In this document: in pieces, positions 46,290 to 47,238 of the stretch
Numbering within the stretch: the first letter of the stretch is position 1
How the letters are laid out: the number at the start of each line of letters is the position of its first letter
From: Chloroflexota bacterium
Lineage (GTDB): Bacteria > Chloroflexota > Anaerolineae > Promineifilales > Promineifilaceae
Direction of reading: 5' to 3'
Assembly: GCA_020628815.1 (NCBI GenBank)
Contig: JAHDEN010000027.1
Location: 1-47,238, forward strand
DNA: 47,238 bases
Notes under the pieces: generated by a model
Seen by the model: the letters and a program-made list of their open reading frames with translations, nothing else
Told to the model about the DNA's origin: nothing
Database searches by the model: none
Program-made: the position numbers and the translations under genes

Positions 46290-47238
46290 ATGAAGCCAAA
46301 GAATTTACTCTACATTATTTCTGACGAGCATCGCCGAGATGCCCTTGGCTGTTATGGCCATCCGCAGGTGAAAACCCCCAATTTGGACAAGCTGGCCGCA
46401 AACGGGGTGCGTTTTACGAATGCTTATACCCCATCCCCGATGTGTGTACCGACGAGGGCCGCACTGCACACCGGCCGGTGGGTACACCAAATCGGCACAT
46501 GGAGCAGTGCAGAACCGTATGAAGGGCAGGTTGAAGGGTGGGCGCACCGCTTGCGGGATGCGGGGCATCGGGTGACGTCGATTGGTAAGCTCCATTTCCG
46601 CGATTCACACGAGCGGAACGGCTTTACTGAGGAGATCTTGCCCCTGCACGTCATGGGTGGGATCGGTTGGACCCACGGGCTGTTGCGGGATGAGTTGCCG
46701 AGCTATTCAACCGGCCTGCAAGAGTTTGCAGAGCAAGTAGGGCGAGGGCCATCAAGCTATACCGATTATGACAAAAAAGTGACCTCGGCCGCTTGTGATT
46801 GGCTTCGCGAACGGGCTGAGCAACCGGACGACAAGCCGTGGGTCACGTTTCTCTCGCTGGTATCACCACACTATCCGCTTATCGCTCCGGCCGAGTTTTA
46901 TGACATGTATGATCCGGCCGATATGCCGTTGCCCATTGGCTATCCGTTTGATCGGGACCCAGAAAAAATCACCCCCGGCCTGCGTGAGTTTTATAACTTT
47001 TACAACTATGATCAGCATTTTGATGAAAAACGGATGCGTGAGGCGATGGTGGCTTACTTTGGTCTGTGCACCTTTTTGGACCATTGCATCGGGCAGGTGC
47101 TGGATACGCTGGCCGATGCTGGGCTGGCTGAAGACACCCGAATTGTGTACACAAGCGATCATGGGGATATGATGGGGGATCATGGTCATTGGACCAAGAT
47201 GTGCATGTATGAATCGAGTGTTGGCATCCCGATGATTT
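46290..47238 (+). CDS. Sulfatase (formylglycine type), 3' end outside window
   Basis: This type I sulfatase or phosphonate monoesterase-like hydrolase is open to the end of the window (316 codons seen). KPKNLLYIISDEHRRDALGC carries the first metal Asp. PMCVPTRAALHTGRW is a complete CxPxR site whose Cys would be converted to formylglycine. KLHF gives the conserved Lys-His, SLVSPHYPLIAPAEFY follows, and YTSDHGDMMGDHGHWTK carries the later metal ligands. There is no signal peptide, so it is probably cytoplasmic. The ATG at 46290 follows a CACTTTTAAAA stretch without a Shine-Dalgarno. Activity needs a formylglycine-generating enzyme encoded elsewhere. Confidence 0.93.
   Translation, partial: MKPKNLLYIISDEHRRDALGCYGHPQVKTPNLDKLAANGVRFTNAYTPSPMCVPTRAALHTGRWVHQIGTWSSAEPYEGQVEGWAHRLRDAGHRVTSIGKLHFRDSHERNGFTEEILPLHVMGGIGWTHGLLRDELPSYSTGLQEFAEQVGRGPSSYTDYDKKVTSAACDWLRERAEQPDDKPWVTFLSLVSPHYPLIAPAEFYDMYDPADMPLPIGYPFDRDPEKITPGLREFYNFYNYDQHFDEKRMREAMVAYFGLCTFLDHCIGQVLDTLADAGLAEDTRIVYTSDHGDMMGDHGHWTKMCMYESSVGIPMI

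Overview
The window looks like a chromosomal segment from a member of the Chloroflexota, most likely Anaerolineae-like. This is inferred from gene content, not from a marker-gene search. The clues are secreted or lipoproteins with Thr-Pro (TPTPTPT) linkers, an Agl23-type membrane glycosyltransferase fused to NHL repeats, a kinase-like domain fused to a large sensor beta-propeller, many REC-containing signalling proteins, and a murC-murB-ddl-ftsQ-ftsA-ftsZ cell-wall/division cluster. Base composition is moderate. The six-base palindrome CGGCCG recurs far more often than chance through nearly all genes. I see no rRNA, tRNA, CRISPR array, insertion sequence or phage gene.

Layout. (1) 1-7521, + strand: the 3' end of a dcw cluster: murC (cut by the window edge), a 42-residue Lys-rich small ORF, murB, ddl, ftsQ, ftsA, ftsZ, ending in a strong terminator. 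(2) 7581-12529, - strand: a one-pass membrane protein with a calpain-like cysteine protease, and a 1184-residue membrane protein joining a catalytically degenerate kinase domain to a beta-propeller. (3) 13052-17961, - strand: an M20 peptidase with a reprolysin-like secreted metalloprotease, then a class-V aminotransferase with a small gene broken by one in-frame TAA. (4) 18069-18887: nei. (5) 19166-24790, - strand: two polytopic GT-C-like glycosyltransferases. (6) 24902-26920: a REC-GAF-histidine kinase with a stand-alone REC protein. (7) 27273-31381: a degenerate UvrD-like ATPase and a VWA-TM-FHA protein. (8) 31468-34175, +: an oligopeptide-type solute-binding lipoprotein and rsmG. (9) 34220-37623, -: REC-GAF-PAS-cyclase and recF. 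(10) 37861-47238, +: an OmpR-type regulator, a sulfatase-superfamily enzyme, lgt, guaB, a 55-residue Arg-tailed protein, purB, a class II aldolase-like protein, and a true FGly-type sulfatase cut by the window end.

How the parts fit. The first block makes UDP-MurNAc precursors and D-Ala-D-Ala and builds the Z-ring. Lgt and the lipobox of the binding protein show that lipoprotein maturation is used. GuaB and PurB are purine-branch enzymes. The rest is surface proteolysis, surface glycosylation and signal transduction. Several signalling or ATPase domains lack canonical catalytic residues: the kinase domain, the cyclase and the UvrD-like ATPase.

The non-coding DNA is unusually patterned. AGCTGAA/AGCTAAA-type short repeats end directly at several start codons that lack a Shine-Dalgarno, and several long inverted repeats occupy the gaps. 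The best candidates for something undescribed are the CGGCCG motif, the repeat-abutted starts, the pseudokinase-propeller receptor, the gene with an in-frame stop, and the long-leader 55-residue protein.
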